A DNA stretch of 23,932 nucleotides. Origin: an uncultured Mailhella sp. GTDB taxonomy: Bacteria > Desulfobacterota > Desulfovibrionia > Desulfovibrionales > Desulfovibrionaceae. Of this stretch, positions 5,845-15,901 are shown in pieces (the first letter of the stretch is position 1; the number at the start of each line of letters is the position of its first letter). The notes under the pieces are model-generated. The model made no database searches, had not been told where the DNA came from, and saw only the letters and a list, made by a program, of their open reading frames with translations. Where the stretch lies: assembly GCF_905187505.1 (NCBI RefSeq), contig NZ_CAJJIC010000030.1, positions 1 through 23,932 on the forward strand, written 5' to 3'. The translations under genes were made by a program, and so were the position numbers.

Positions 5845-8800
5845 ATGGCCGACATGCTTTTTTTCGACAGGCAGGACCGGGCCCTCATGAAGATGATCAA
5901 CGGCATCATCGATTACGGTCCGTCTTCCGATCTCGAGCACAAAATATTCAATGCCCGTCTCCATCCCCACGGCATTCTCAATCTCTCCACCTCCCATGAA
6001 TTCCGCATGGCGCAGGCAGTCATCAATCTTCTCGGCAGTCTCACCAAGGCCGGTCCTGCGGAAGATCGCCTCGGCGCACTGCGAACGCTGCACGACGAAG
6101 TGCTGCACAGCGCCCAGACCACGTTCCGCTACAACACGGGACGCGTGCTCATACAGATCATGAAGGCCATCATCCGCTCGCGCAATGATGAGGATGCGCA
6201 GCTCAGGCTCATCCACGATTTCCGCAAGGCCGTATCCGGCAATCCTCGCATCGTTCGGGAATTTCTTACCCGCCACCATCTCATGGAAATGCCGGAAGAA
6301 TGGAACCAGCTCACCATGGACCATCATGTTCACGACGCCAACACCAAAGGGCGGAAGAACGCCACCTTTCTCATCATGGACGCGTGGGTGAAGGGCATAC
6401 GGTATCTTACCGTGGTATACTACAACTATGTGGACCTCGAGGTGGCCCGGGAACTTCTGAGCGCGGCGTCCATCATGGGCATTTCCGTGCGCATCGGCCT
6501 TGAATTCCGCGCCTCCTTCCGGGGCAGATACGTCAACTTCATATGGGCGCCGCGCGGCTTCTCCGACGTCGAGGACTTTCTGGAATTCCTCAGTTCCGAA
6601 CCCATGCGCACGTTCATGGATGAAGGGCGACGTGCCTCCTGGTGGCTGCGCGGACACGTGATGGCCACGCTCGACCTGTGGAACGGCAAATACGCTCCGG
6701 CGCTCACGCGGGATCTCGGCATTCCCGTCACCACGCTGGATCCCAAGGCCTTTCTTGCCTTCGTGGGAAACGGCCAGCCCTCGCTTCTGCATCTTGCCGA
6801 ATTTGCGCACAAGGCGCTTCTGCCTAAGTTTCAGGCAAAGACCGAAGCGCTGACCATGGAACTGGAAGAAGCCGACGAGAGCCGCCGCGCGGAAATCATG
6901 CGCCGCATACGACGCATGGATGAATTCACGCCCTCCGTCATCCATGACAGCTGCCTTGATCCCGAATGCAACCCGGAACTCCCCTCGCCGGAAGACCCTC
7001 CGACCTCAGAGGACGACAACCGCCCGGAACTTCTGCGTCTCAGCGTGCCTCAGCTTCTCGAAAGGCTGAGCTCCCTGCGCAGCGGCTACCGCATCACGCT
7101 GCAGCTTGCCGGGCTCACGGCGGAAGACGTGCTGGAAATACTCTGGGACGGTCAGGGCTTCATCACGCATCTGGAGCTCTTCAACGTGAAGGAATGGCAC
7201 GACGGCAATCTGGCGCACCTCAAGGAAATCAACGACCTTCAGGTCGCCATCAACAAGGGCGACGTCATGCTGCTCAAAAAAATGCTGCGCGGCATGCTGC
7301 AGAAATTCGACTGCGAATGCTGTCCCGACACGCAGGCGCGCTGCGAAAAGTTCCGGGCCATCCTTGCAGACATTCCCGCGCTTCAGGCGCTCTACAAGTA
7401 CGCGCCTCTGGCCAGCCACATGGGCACGGACTCCACAAGCCATCTCGGCAACCGCTACGGCATGGGACTGGCCGTGCCGGAGACTCTGCCCGGTTCCGCA
7501 CGAAAACGCCTGAAGAAGGGCAGCAAGTACATAAGTTCCGTCACGCTTCCTCTGCGCATGCAGCTCGGCTATCGGGAAGAGTACCATCCCCAGGGACACG
7601 CCTCGCCCCTCGCCTCATGGCTGCGCCGCACGCTCGGGCTCATCACCTGCGGCATGAGCCGCAGCAGGGAGTGGGAGCCTCTGTATGACGACGTGCGCAT
7701 AGAACAGCCCGGCAACATCATCACCATGGGCGGCATCACCGTGGAAAAATCCAACGGACTGGCCGTGGATCACAGGGAAAAAATCGCCGAACAGGAAAAA
7801 AGCGTCGGCCGCGCCTACCTGAACACCACGTTTTCCAACGTGCTCAAGGTGCTCTTCGGCTTCATTCCCGCGCTGCTTACCTTCCTGAACACCCAGGAGT
7901 GGTGGGTTCTGGCATGGTTCGGCGCGCCCATATGGTTCGGCATCACCGGCGTGCGCAACGTCATACAGGCCGTCATCGCCGGGGGCGGCGTGCGCAAGAA
8001 CATGCTGCTGTCGTGGAAAAAGTTCGTGAACTGGTCCCGTGTGTGCGACTCGCTCATGTATACCGGCATTTCCGTCATTCTGCTGGAAGGGGTCACGCGA
8101 AACCTGCTGCTCAGCCGGGTACTCGGACTTACTGTGGAGAACGCCTCTCTTCTGGTGTTTTCCATCATCGCCCTGGCCAACGGCATCTACATTTCCTCGC
8201 ACAACATCTACCGAGGCTTTCCCCGCACCGCCGTCATCGGCAATTTCTTCCGCAGCGTGCTGGCCATTCCCGTGGCCATGCTCTACAACTCCGTGCTCTA
8301 CGCCGTGTTTCCGCTCATCGTCAGCATGCCGCCGGAACAGATACTCATTCCCGCGGCGGCCATCGTATCGAAGTTCGCTTCCGACACCGTGGCGGGCATC
8401 ATAGAATCCACGGCCGACAGGCGCAACAACTACCGTCTGCGGGCCTGGGACTACCGCACCAAGCTCAAGCAGCTCTTCGACTGCTACACCCGGCTCGAAC
8501 TCGCCTTTCCCGACAAGGACGTGCTGGCGCTGCTTGCCCAGCCCAGGGAGTTCATACGCTTCACCAGTCAGGAAAAGGCCCGCGCCCTGCAGGTGGAAAG
8601 CATCATCAACGCGCTGGACCTCATGTACTTCTGGTACTATCAGCCCTGCGCGCAGCAGACGCTTCTCGCCATGCTCCGGGAGATGACGCGTGAGGAGCGC
8701 GTTGTTCTGGGGCGTTTTCAGGGCATTCTGCTCAACGTGCAGGAGGTCTGTCAGCTCTTTGTGGACGGCATGCTCGGCCTGAATTTTTCCCGCGCCCTTT

Positions 8801-8901
8801 CCTTCTATCTGGACAATCATGAGGACTACATCAATACCATAGCAAGACACTGCTCAAGCTTCGAAGTCAGGCGCCAGGCAGGTCGATCATCTGCCCGATA
8901 G
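5845..8901 (+). CDS. Unrecognised 1018-residue protein: PHP-like N-terminal segment plus multi-pass membrane domain
   Basis: No confident family assignment. The N-terminal region (about 1-150) is helical and soluble-looking. Residues 157-222 resemble the start of a PHP-type metal hydrolase: MDHHVHDAN (H161-V-H163, an HxH motif), a beta-alpha unit ending GIRYLTVVYYNYV where PHP enzymes have TDH, and GISVRIGLEF with E220. The resemblance is partial and the site may be degenerate. Residues 340-395 form a charged linker with DSCLDPEC, and 489-500 carry a Cys cluster (C490, C492, C493, C500). From about 660 to 850 there are several hydrophobic spans (near 665-705, 735-757, 768-785, 800-828, 832-848), then a soluble helical C-terminus. 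ATG 5845 has a modest GGGA at 5 bases; ATG 5854 is an alternative. It is monocistronic, with a heavily patterned promoter and a strong terminator. A membrane-bound hydrolase or sensor-like role is inference only. Confidence 0.6.
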   Translation: MADMLFFDRQDRALMKMINGIIDYGPSSDLEHKIFNARLHPHGILNLSTSHEFRMAQAVINLLGSLTKAGPAEDRLGALRTLHDEVLHSAQTTFRYNTGRVLIQIMKAIIRSRNDEDAQLRLIHDFRKAVSGNPRIVREFLTRHHLMEMPEEWNQLTMDHHVHDANTKGRKNATFLIMDAWVKGIRYLTVVYYNYVDLEVARELLSAASIMGISVRIGLEFRASFRGRYVNFIWAPRGFSDVEDFLEFLSSEPMRTFMDEGRRASWWLRGHVMATLDLWNGKYAPALTRDLGIPVTTLDPKAFLAFVGNGQPSLLHLAEFAHKALLPKFQAKTEALTMELEEADESRRAEIMRRIRRMDEFTPSVIHDSCLDPECNPELPSPEDPPTSEDDNRPELLRLSVPQLLERLSSLRSGYRITLQLAGLTAEDVLEILWDGQGFITHLELFNVKEWHDGNLAHLKEINDLQVAINKGDVMLLKKMLRGMLQKFDCECCPDTQARCEKFRAILADIPALQALYKYAPLASHMGTDSTSHLGNRYGMGLAVPETLPGSARKRLKKGSKYISSVTLPLRMQLGYREEYHPQGHASPLASWLRRTLGLITCGMSRSREWEPLYDDVRIEQPGNIITMGGITVEKSNGLAVDHREKIAEQEKSVGRAYLNTTFSNVLKVLFGFIPALLTFLNTQEWWVLAWFGAPIWFGITGVRNVIQAVIAGGGVRKNMLLSWKKFVNWSRVCDSLMYTGISVILLEGVTRNLLLSRVLGLTVENASLLVFSIIALANGIYISSHNIYRGFPRTAVIGNFFRSVLAIPVAMLYNSVLYAVFPLIVSMPPEQILIPAAAIVSKFASDTVAGIIESTADRRNNYRLRAWDYRTKLKQLFDCYTRLELAFPDKDVLALLAQPREFIRFTSQEKARALQVESIINALDLMYFWYYQPCAQQTLLAMLREMTREERVVLGRFQGILLNVQEVCQLFVDGMLGLNFSRALSFYLDNHEDYINTIARHCSSFEVRRQAGRSSAR

Positions 8902-8908
8902 TTCCGAC

Positions 8909-8956
8909 GCACGAAAAATCCCTCCCGCGCATCCGTACGGGAGGGATTTTTCGTGC
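8909..8956. terminator. Bidirectional terminator after the 1018-residue gene
   Basis: Perfect 19-bp stem (8909-8927 with 8938-8956), 10-base loop, containing AAAAA on the left arm and TTTTT on the right arm, so it works for either strand. Confidence 0.9.
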
Positions 8957-8965
8957 ACATGCCAA

Positions 8966-9001
8966 AAAGCCCGCCATGCCGATAGGGACATGGCGGGCTT
9001 T
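8966..9001. terminator. Second bidirectional terminator, facing clpB
   Basis: Thirteen-bp perfect stem AAAGCCCGCCATG / CATGGCGGGCTTT (8966-8978, 8989-9001) with extra A residues on the left, which gives a U-run for minus-strand RNA coming from clpB. Confidence 0.75.
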
Positions 9002-9006
9002 CGTCG

Positions 9007-9032
9007 GCCGTTCCGGCAGAGGAACGGCTTTT
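9007..9032 (+). terminator. Third, smaller terminator hairpin
   Basis: GCCGTTCC (9007-9014) pairs with GGAACGGC (9021-9028), loop of 6, followed by TTTT. It would act on plus-strand transcripts that escape the two terminators before it. Confidence 0.55.
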
Positions 9033-9178
9033 AACTCATGGCTTCCGAAGGCACACGCCTTCGGAAGCTGCGCCGTCCGCACAGGCGGACAAGACGCATC
9101 TTTGCGGGAGTCAAATGAACATCAGCTCCCGCAGCGGAGCATGAAACCATGCTTCCGCTTCGTGATTTCCGGTCGGTC

Positions 9179-11803
<2,625 letters not shown>

Positions 11804-12022
11804 GGAAAAATCCTCCCTGCGGAGTGCAGCTGCCACGGCAACGCGCGCCGTGAACCGGGCGACCTCACGGTCCGTACCCTTCACAGGCATGGCCATGAGG
11901 CCACTGCCTTCCGCACTTCAGAAATCGGTTCCGGCCCGGCCGGAACCGTTGATTTGCTCGAAAGTCATTCGTTCGGGGGAGCAGCTTCCCGAACTTTCCC
12001 GCGCCTTCTCCGGGCCGGAACG
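11804..12022 (-). other. cbpM-clpB spacer with a GC hairpin
   Basis: 219-bp spacer within the chaperone run. It contains a perfect 10-bp hairpin CGGTTCCGGC / GCCGGAACCG with a 3-base loop (11927-11949), without a real T-run on either side. It may be an mRNA processing or partial termination point that sets clpB levels apart from cbpA-cbpM. No clear promoter for clpB alone and no CIRCE element were recognised. Confidence 0.45.
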
Positions 12023-12331
12023 CTAACGGCGTTCCAGCTCTCTCAGGCGCGTTTCCAGATCCGCTATGCGGTCCAGAAGATCCACGATGATGGTTCCTGC
12101 CACGCAGGGCATCTCGAAGTCCTCACACAGTCGCGTCAGCTTTCTGGTACGATAAATATCGGAACGGCGGAAAAAGACGGCATGGGTGGCCCGGCTAGCC
12201 GGTTCCAGCCAGCCAAGTTCCATGAGCTCCCGGACACGTTCCACCGGCGTGCCCGTCTGTTCCAGAAATTCGGTCCAGGCAACAAGCGCAGAGGCTGCGG
12301 GAGAGCACGCGGTTACTGTTTTAATCGCCAT
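12023..12331 (-). CDS. CbpM-like chaperone modulator (MerR-type HTH fold)
   Basis: 102-residue protein of the CbpM/MerR-like type. It has an N-terminal helix-turn-helix-like region (about 20-60, including VERVRELMELGWLEPA and FFRRSDIYRTRKL) and a C-terminal helical tail (IVDLLDRIADLETRLRELERR) likely to form a coiled coil. In Escherichia coli, CbpM binds the J-domain of CbpA and inhibits it; its place immediately after a CbpA-type gene (28-bp gap) argues for the same role. A DNA-binding MerR role (HspR-like autoregulation) cannot be excluded. GAGG precedes ATG 12331 by about 8 bases. cbpA-type, cbpM-type and clpB genes in this order fit a heat-shock operon. Confidence 0.75.
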   Translation of the reverse strand: MAIKTVTACSPAASALVAWTEFLEQTGTPVERVRELMELGWLEPASRATHAVFFRRSDIYRTRKLTRLCEDFEMPCVAGTIIVDLLDRIADLETRLRELERR

Positions 12332-12359
12332 ATCCCACCTCTTATATCACTCCGGCAGC

Positions 12360-13292
12360 TTACTTCTGACCGGCAAGCGCCTTCCACAGTTTCAGCTGTT
12401 CTTCATTCAGATCTTCCGGTTTCGGAACGCTGATGGCAACGGTCACATACTCGTCGCCGCGCCCCGTGGCCGGACCAAGTCCGCGTCCGCGGATACGCAG
12501 CCGGCGGCCGCTGGAACTGCCGGCGGGAATGTTCAATTCCACCTCGCCGTCCAGCGTGGGCACCCTTTTCTTCGTTCCGAACACGGCTTCCCAGGGCTGC
12601 AACGTCACGTCGCAGGTCACATCCAGCCCGTCCACACGGAACACGGGATGCTTCGCGTAGCGGACGGTCAGATAAAGGTCGCCGGCAGGATTGCCGGGAT
12701 TGCCCTTGCCGCGCAGACGGAGCTTGCCTCCGTCGCGTATGCCGGCAGGAATGGTTATCTGCAGATTGCTCGACTCTCCTGCGCCGGAAAGCGTGACCTG
12801 CTTGGTTCCGCCCCTGCGGGCTTCTTCCAGCGTGATCTCGATTTCGGCCTCAACGTCGGAACCGCGGCGCGAGCGCCGGCTGTAGCTGCCGCCGAACGAA
12901 CCGAAGGGATCGCCTCCGCTCTGTCCGCCGAAGCCGCCGCGGCCCATCTGACCGAACAACGCTTCAAAAAAGTCGCTGTTCATGCCGCTGAAGCCTCCCT
13001 GCGCTCCATTGAAATTGAAGTGGAAATTCTCGAAGCCCGGGCCGCCGGTGAACTGCTGCCCGTCCTTCCAGTCGGAGCCGAGCTGATCGTACATGCGACG
13101 CTTTTCATCGTCCTTGAGGACTTCGTAGGCTTCGTTGATTTCCTTGAACTTCTCCTCGGCGTTTTTGTCGCCGGGATTCAGGTCGGGATGATACTTGCGG
13201 GCGAGCTTCTTGTAAGCCTTGGAGATTTCGTCCTTAGATGCCGAACGCTCCACGCCCAGCAACTTGTAGTAATCCTTGTAAGCCACACCCAT
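12360..13292 (-). CDS. cbpA: DnaJ-class co-chaperone, CbpA type (no zinc finger)
   Basis: 310-residue class B J-protein that delivers clients to DnaK and stimulates its ATPase. The J-domain (about 5-72) carries HPD at 35-37. A Gly/Phe-rich region follows (about 82-142), then two beta-sandwich client-binding domains (about 143-300), including TIPAGIRDGGKLRLRGKG and the related NIPAGSSSGRRLRIRGRG. There are no CXXCXGXG repeats, so it is CbpA-like rather than canonical DnaJ. AGGAG lies 8 bases before ATG 13292. It is the first gene of the minus-strand chaperone run, followed by the CbpM-like gene and clpB. Confidence 0.93.
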   Translation of the reverse strand: MGVAYKDYYKLLGVERSASKDEISKAYKKLARKYHPDLNPGDKNAEEKFKEINEAYEVLKDDEKRRMYDQLGSDWKDGQQFTGGPGFENFHFNFNGAQGGFSGMNSDFFEALFGQMGRGGFGGQSGGDPFGSFGGSYSRRSRRGSDVEAEIEITLEEARRGGTKQVTLSGAGESSNLQITIPAGIRDGGKLRLRGKGNPGNPAGDLYLTVRYAKHPVFRVDGLDVTCDVTLQPWEAVFGTKKRVPTLDGEVELNIPAGSSSGRRLRIRGRGLGPATGRGDEYVTVAISVPKPEDLNEEQLKLWKALAGQK

Positions 13293-13334
13293 ATCATTGT
13301 CTCCTGTGATGCATCATTTTTCCGCATCGACATT

Positions 13335-13363
13335 CAGATAAGCACAAGCTTAGGCCAGTCAAG
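13335..13363 (-). promoter_or_regulatory. Predicted heat-shock or housekeeping promoter for cbpA
   Basis: On the minus strand, CTTGACT (13357-13363) is followed after 16 bases by TATCTG (13335-13340). CTTGA is also the core of sigma32 -35 elements, so an RpoH-type promoter is possible; the -10 is not the CCCCAT type. A small inverted repeat AAGAG-N7-CTCTT (13361-13377) overlaps the -35. Confidence 0.45.
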
Positions 13364-13706
13364 AGGAATTGTCTCTTATTTCAGCAAGAAAGCGGAAAAT
13401 TTTTCGGCAGGGACGCAAAAGTCAGGGCGCCGCGGCCAGTCCGGGAACGAAAAAACGACCGTCCCGCGGGGCCGGAATCGACCGGAGTTTTCCCTCCCGA
13501 GTTCACCGGAGCGCCCTTTTCCGGGCACAGAAGATCGACCGGATGTCCCGCCCCATCCCCTGCCCGCAGCTTTTCCGCGCGCATCAGTCAACCATGCGGG
13601 AAGAAATATTTTTTTCACCCCGAAAGAAGACGACGTCTTCTCCCGTTTTCTCTGAAAGGCCTTTTCCCGGCACAATCCCATCCTCTCCCGGAACCGTCGT
13701 CCTTAT

Positions 13707-13750
13707 TAAAGGAAAAGACCCGTGCAGGCGAAACATCGCCCGCACGGGTC
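13707..13750 (-). terminator. Terminator of the tyrS operon
   Basis: Read on the minus strand, a 14-bp stem with one mismatch (13717-13730 with 13737-13750) and a 6-base loop is followed by TTTTCCTTT. It lies about 125 bases after the small ubiquitin-like gene. Confidence 0.75.
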
Positions 13751-13873
13751 CATGACTGTTCTTCAGAATGCCGATACGCCGAAGTCGGAAAGGCACGCTT
13801 TCAAGGCCTCCTTACAGACGTGAAAAACGTTCCCGTGCCTGCAAGGACGCGCCGTGCCTTTACGGACAGAAGC

Positions 13874-14233
13874 CTAGCCGCTGCTCATCACCTTTCTGAC
13901 CAGAATGCGCTGATTCGGATACAGCGGCGTGTCCGGGGTAAGCAGCGTGTCCCCGCAGGCCACGATGGCCGTTCCCTGACGAAGACCCAGCGTTGCCAGC
14001 AGAATGCCCACGTTCTTGGCCTTCACCCGGGGCACGTCCACCATCGTCTCTTCCGGCTGGCACGTCACGTGCACCACCTTGGCGGGCCAGGGCTCTCCTT
14101 CGGCCGGGCGACGGGCGTCGAGCAGCGCGGCGCGGCCTTCCGGGGTCATGAGTTCAGGATCACGGTAAGGGCAGCGTCCGGGGCAGCGATCGCTTCCGCA
14201 GCGTCCGAAAGGTTCGGGCTTGATGTCGATCAT
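13874..14233 (-). CDS. Small protein with Cys motif and ThiS/MoaD-like beta-grasp domain
   Basis: 119 residues. The N-terminus carries C12, C17 and C21 (RCGSDRCPGRCPY), which could bind a metal. Residues 51-119 follow the ThiS/MoaD/TtuB sulfur-carrier pattern: strand KVVHVTCQ, strand ETMVDVPRV, a helix around VGILLATLGL, strand GTAIVACGDTLLTPDTPL, and the last strand RILVRKV ending the protein in SSG. True carriers end in GG; here a single terminal glycine remains after two serines, so activation as a carrier is uncertain. It starts 6 bases after tyrS on the same strand, and the two are almost surely co-transcribed. Roles in tRNA thiolation or sulfur transfer are possible, as is a purely structural ubiquitin-like role. 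Fold inferred by eye. Confidence 0.72.
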   Translation of the reverse strand: MIDIKPEPFGRCGSDRCPGRCPYRDPELMTPEGRAALLDARRPAEGEPWPAKVVHVTCQPEETMVDVPRVKAKNVGILLATLGLRQGTAIVACGDTLLTPDTPLYPNQRILVRKVMSSG

Positions 14234-14239
14234 GGCGGC

Positions 14240-15436
14240 CTACTTCACGGTAAGGACGACAAAGCCCTTCTTGCCGTACTTGAGCGTATATTCTCCGGCA
14301 GGCAGAGCGGTGAGTCCGTCGGTAAGCTTTTCACCGTTCACCTTGAGGGAACCGGCGGCAATCTTGCGCTTGGCTTCGCCGCGGGAAGGCACAAGGCCGG
14401 TGGCGGCAAGAATGGCCACGGGCGAGCAGTCGTCCTCGGCCGAGTTCACGGTCCAGGTGATGGCGTCTTCGGGAATGCCGCCCTTTCTGAACACGTTGTT
14501 GAACTCCTCACGGGCGGCGCGGGCGGCCTCCTCGCCGTGGTAGCGGGCCACGATTTCCATGGCGAGCTCTTCCTTCACCAGCTTGGGATGGAGGGAACCG
14601 GCTTCCACGCGGGCCTTCATGTCGGCGATCTCTTCAAGAGACTTCACGGAAATGAGCTCGTACCAGTTCCACATGAGCTCGTCGGAAATGGACATGGCCT
14701 TGCCGAACTGGTCGGAGGGCGATTCCATGACGCCTATGTAGTTGCCGTAGGACTTGGACATCTTGCGTTCGCCGTCGAGTCCCACAAGAAGAGGCATGGT
14801 CAGCGCGCACTGGGATTCCATGCCGTAGTGTCCCTGAAGCGTACGTCCCATGAGCAGGTTGAATATCTGGTCGGTGCCGCCCATTTCCACGTCGGTATGC
14901 AGCATGACGGAGTCGTAGGCCTGAAGCAGCGGATACATGAACTCATGAATGGCGATGGGCGAGTTCTCGCGGTAGCGCTTGGCAAAGTCGTCGCGTTCCA
15001 TCATGCGCGCCACGGTGCAGTTCGACATGAGGCGGAGGAAGTCGGCGGGAGTGAGCCTGTCGCCCCACTCGGAGTTGAACTTCACGGCCGTCTTTTCAGG
15101 ATAGAGAATCTTGAACACCTGTTCCTTGTAGGTTTCGGCGTTTCTCCTCACGTCTTCCTCGGTGAGCGGAGGACGGGTCTTGGACTTGCCCGAAGGGTCG
15201 CCGATGCGGCCGGTGAAGTCGCCGATGAGGAAGGTGACGTTGTGCCCCAGTTCCTGGAACTGACGCATCTTGTGGATGACCACGGTATGTCCGAGATGCA
15301 GGTCGGGCGCGGTGGGGTCGAAACCGACCTTGATGTTCAAAGGCTTGTCGCGGGAAAGCTTCTTGCGAAGGTCCTCTTCGCTCACAAGGTCCACAATGCC
15401 GCGACGTATGATCTTCACCTGTTCGTCAATGGTCAT
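14240..15436 (-). CDS. tyrS: Tyrosyl-tRNA synthetase
   Basis: 398-residue class I aminoacyl-tRNA synthetase charging tRNA-Tyr in the cytoplasm. The ATP-binding signatures are HLGH (47-50, the HIGH motif) and KMSKS (225-229), with the tyrosine-site segments PTAPDLHLGH and EMGGTDQIFN between or near them. The C-terminal part (about 330-398) is an S4-type RNA-binding domain (GLVPSRGEAKRKIAAGSLKVNG). The KMSKS form and length fit the TyrZ-like branch. AGGAG lies 10 bases before ATG 15436. It is the first gene of a two-gene unit with the small beta-grasp protein. HydG also consumes tyrosine, but nothing in the sequence links the two. Confidence 0.96.
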   Translation of the reverse strand: MTIDEQVKIIRRGIVDLVSEEDLRKKLSRDKPLNIKVGFDPTAPDLHLGHTVVIHKMRQFQELGHNVTFLIGDFTGRIGDPSGKSKTRPPLTEEDVRRNAETYKEQVFKILYPEKTAVKFNSEWGDRLTPADFLRLMSNCTVARMMERDDFAKRYRENSPIAIHEFMYPLLQAYDSVMLHTDVEMGGTDQIFNLLMGRTLQGHYGMESQCALTMPLLVGLDGERKMSKSYGNYIGVMESPSDQFGKAMSISDELMWNWYELISVKSLEEIADMKARVEAGSLHPKLVKEELAMEIVARYHGEEAARAAREEFNNVFRKGGIPEDAITWTVNSAEDDCSPVAILAATGLVPSRGEAKRKIAAGSLKVNGEKLTDGLTALPAGEYTLKYGKKGFVVLTVK

Positions 15437-15523
15437 CTCTGTATTGCTCCTGCCGGGTAGCGGCGCTGAATGATAAAGGTTTCCGCCCTGCCGGACAGGT
15501 GCCGGAAATGCGGGCAGGCAGGC

Positions 15524-15552
15524 ATTCTCTCAGGGTTGGGCGGCTCTGTCAA
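15524..15552 (-). promoter_or_regulatory. Predicted tyrS promoter
   Basis: On the minus strand a consensus TTGACA (15547-15552) and GAGAAT (15524-15529) stand 17 bases apart, giving a leader of about 80 nt. Confidence 0.65.
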
Positions 15553-15634
15553 CGGCAGGCCCCGGTTCCCCCCCCCCTCCGCGCAGGGACGTCTTTTTTT
15601 GTGCAAGGATATGCCTTCCCGTCGCCTTTGCCTC

Positions 15635-15662
15635 TTGACACCATGAAAGAACGGATTAAAGA
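15635..15662 (+). promoter_or_regulatory. Predicted ribB promoter upstream of the riboswitch
   Basis: Consensus -35 TTGACA (15635-15640), then TAAAGA 16 bases later (15657-15662). It is placed just before the riboswitch, as required for the leader RNA to contain the whole aptamer. The -10 is weak. Confidence 0.55.
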
Positions 15663-15673
15663 TAACTCATATT

Positions 15674-15808
15674 TCTCAGGGCGGGGTGAAAGTCCCCACC
15701 GGCGGTGATCCGGCCAGTGCCGGAAGCCCGCGGGCGAAGCTTCACGGGAAGATTCGCAGATCCGGTGCAATTCCGGAGCCGACGGTAACAGTCCGGACGA
15801 AAGAGAAT
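15674..15808 (+). ncRNA. FMN riboswitch (RFN element)
   Basis: The conserved RFN core is clear: TCTCAGGGCGGGGTGAAAGT followed by CCCCACCGGCGGT near the 5' end, AGCCCGCG in the middle, then GATCCGGTGCAATTCCGGAG, GCCGACGGT, and CAGTCCGGACGAAAGAGAA at the 3' end. It senses flavin mononucleotide and lowers expression of riboflavin synthesis or uptake genes. It ends about 94 bases before ribB. No clean terminator hairpin was found between aptamer and gene, so control of translation initiation or a less obvious terminator is likely. Confidence 0.95.
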
Positions 15809-15901
15809 GGATCCCAGGCCTTCCTGCGAAGGCACCCCCTCTCCTCTCTCCCAGCGCCTCATGCCGCCCTGATGCCGGATATTCTCCAAAAGGAGTTTGT
15901 C

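Larger units (their letters stand above)
8902..9178. repeat. Cluster of six inverted repeats between convergent genes
   Basis: In 277 bp between the 1018-residue gene and clpB there are six hairpins: 8909-8956 (19 bp), 8966-9001 (13 bp), 9007-9032 (8 bp plus TTTT), 9041-9068 (12-bp perfect arms, ACAC loop), 9075-9090 (6 bp) and 9104-9132 (GCGGGAG / CTCCCGC). The first two are good bidirectional terminators; the others have no obvious T-run and are unexplained. Confidence 0.7.
13293..13873. other. Intergenic region between the tyrS and cbpA transcription units
   Basis: This 581-bp stretch holds the cbpA promoter at its left end and the terminator of the tyrS operon at its right end. Between about 13380 and 13700 a short hairpin AGAAGAC-GAC-GTCTTCT (13625-13641) and two copies of ATCGACCGGA are visible, but no credible gene or known element. 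Confidence 0.55.
15437..15673. other. Divergent spacer between tyrS and the FMN riboswitch
   Basis: It contains the tyrS promoter on the minus strand and the ribB promoter on the plus strand, plus a run of nine C near 15570. No T-box or other tyrS leader element was found. Confidence 0.55.

Noticed and set aside
13376..13755. Short frames on both strands between cbpA and the tyrS operon
   Set aside because: No start signal, no family features, skewed Arg/Pro/Gly composition typical of random GC-rich DNA.
15437..15520. T-box or other tyrosine-sensing leader for tyrS
   Set aside because: The leader is only about 80 nt and has no T-box sequence or terminator/antiterminator pair.
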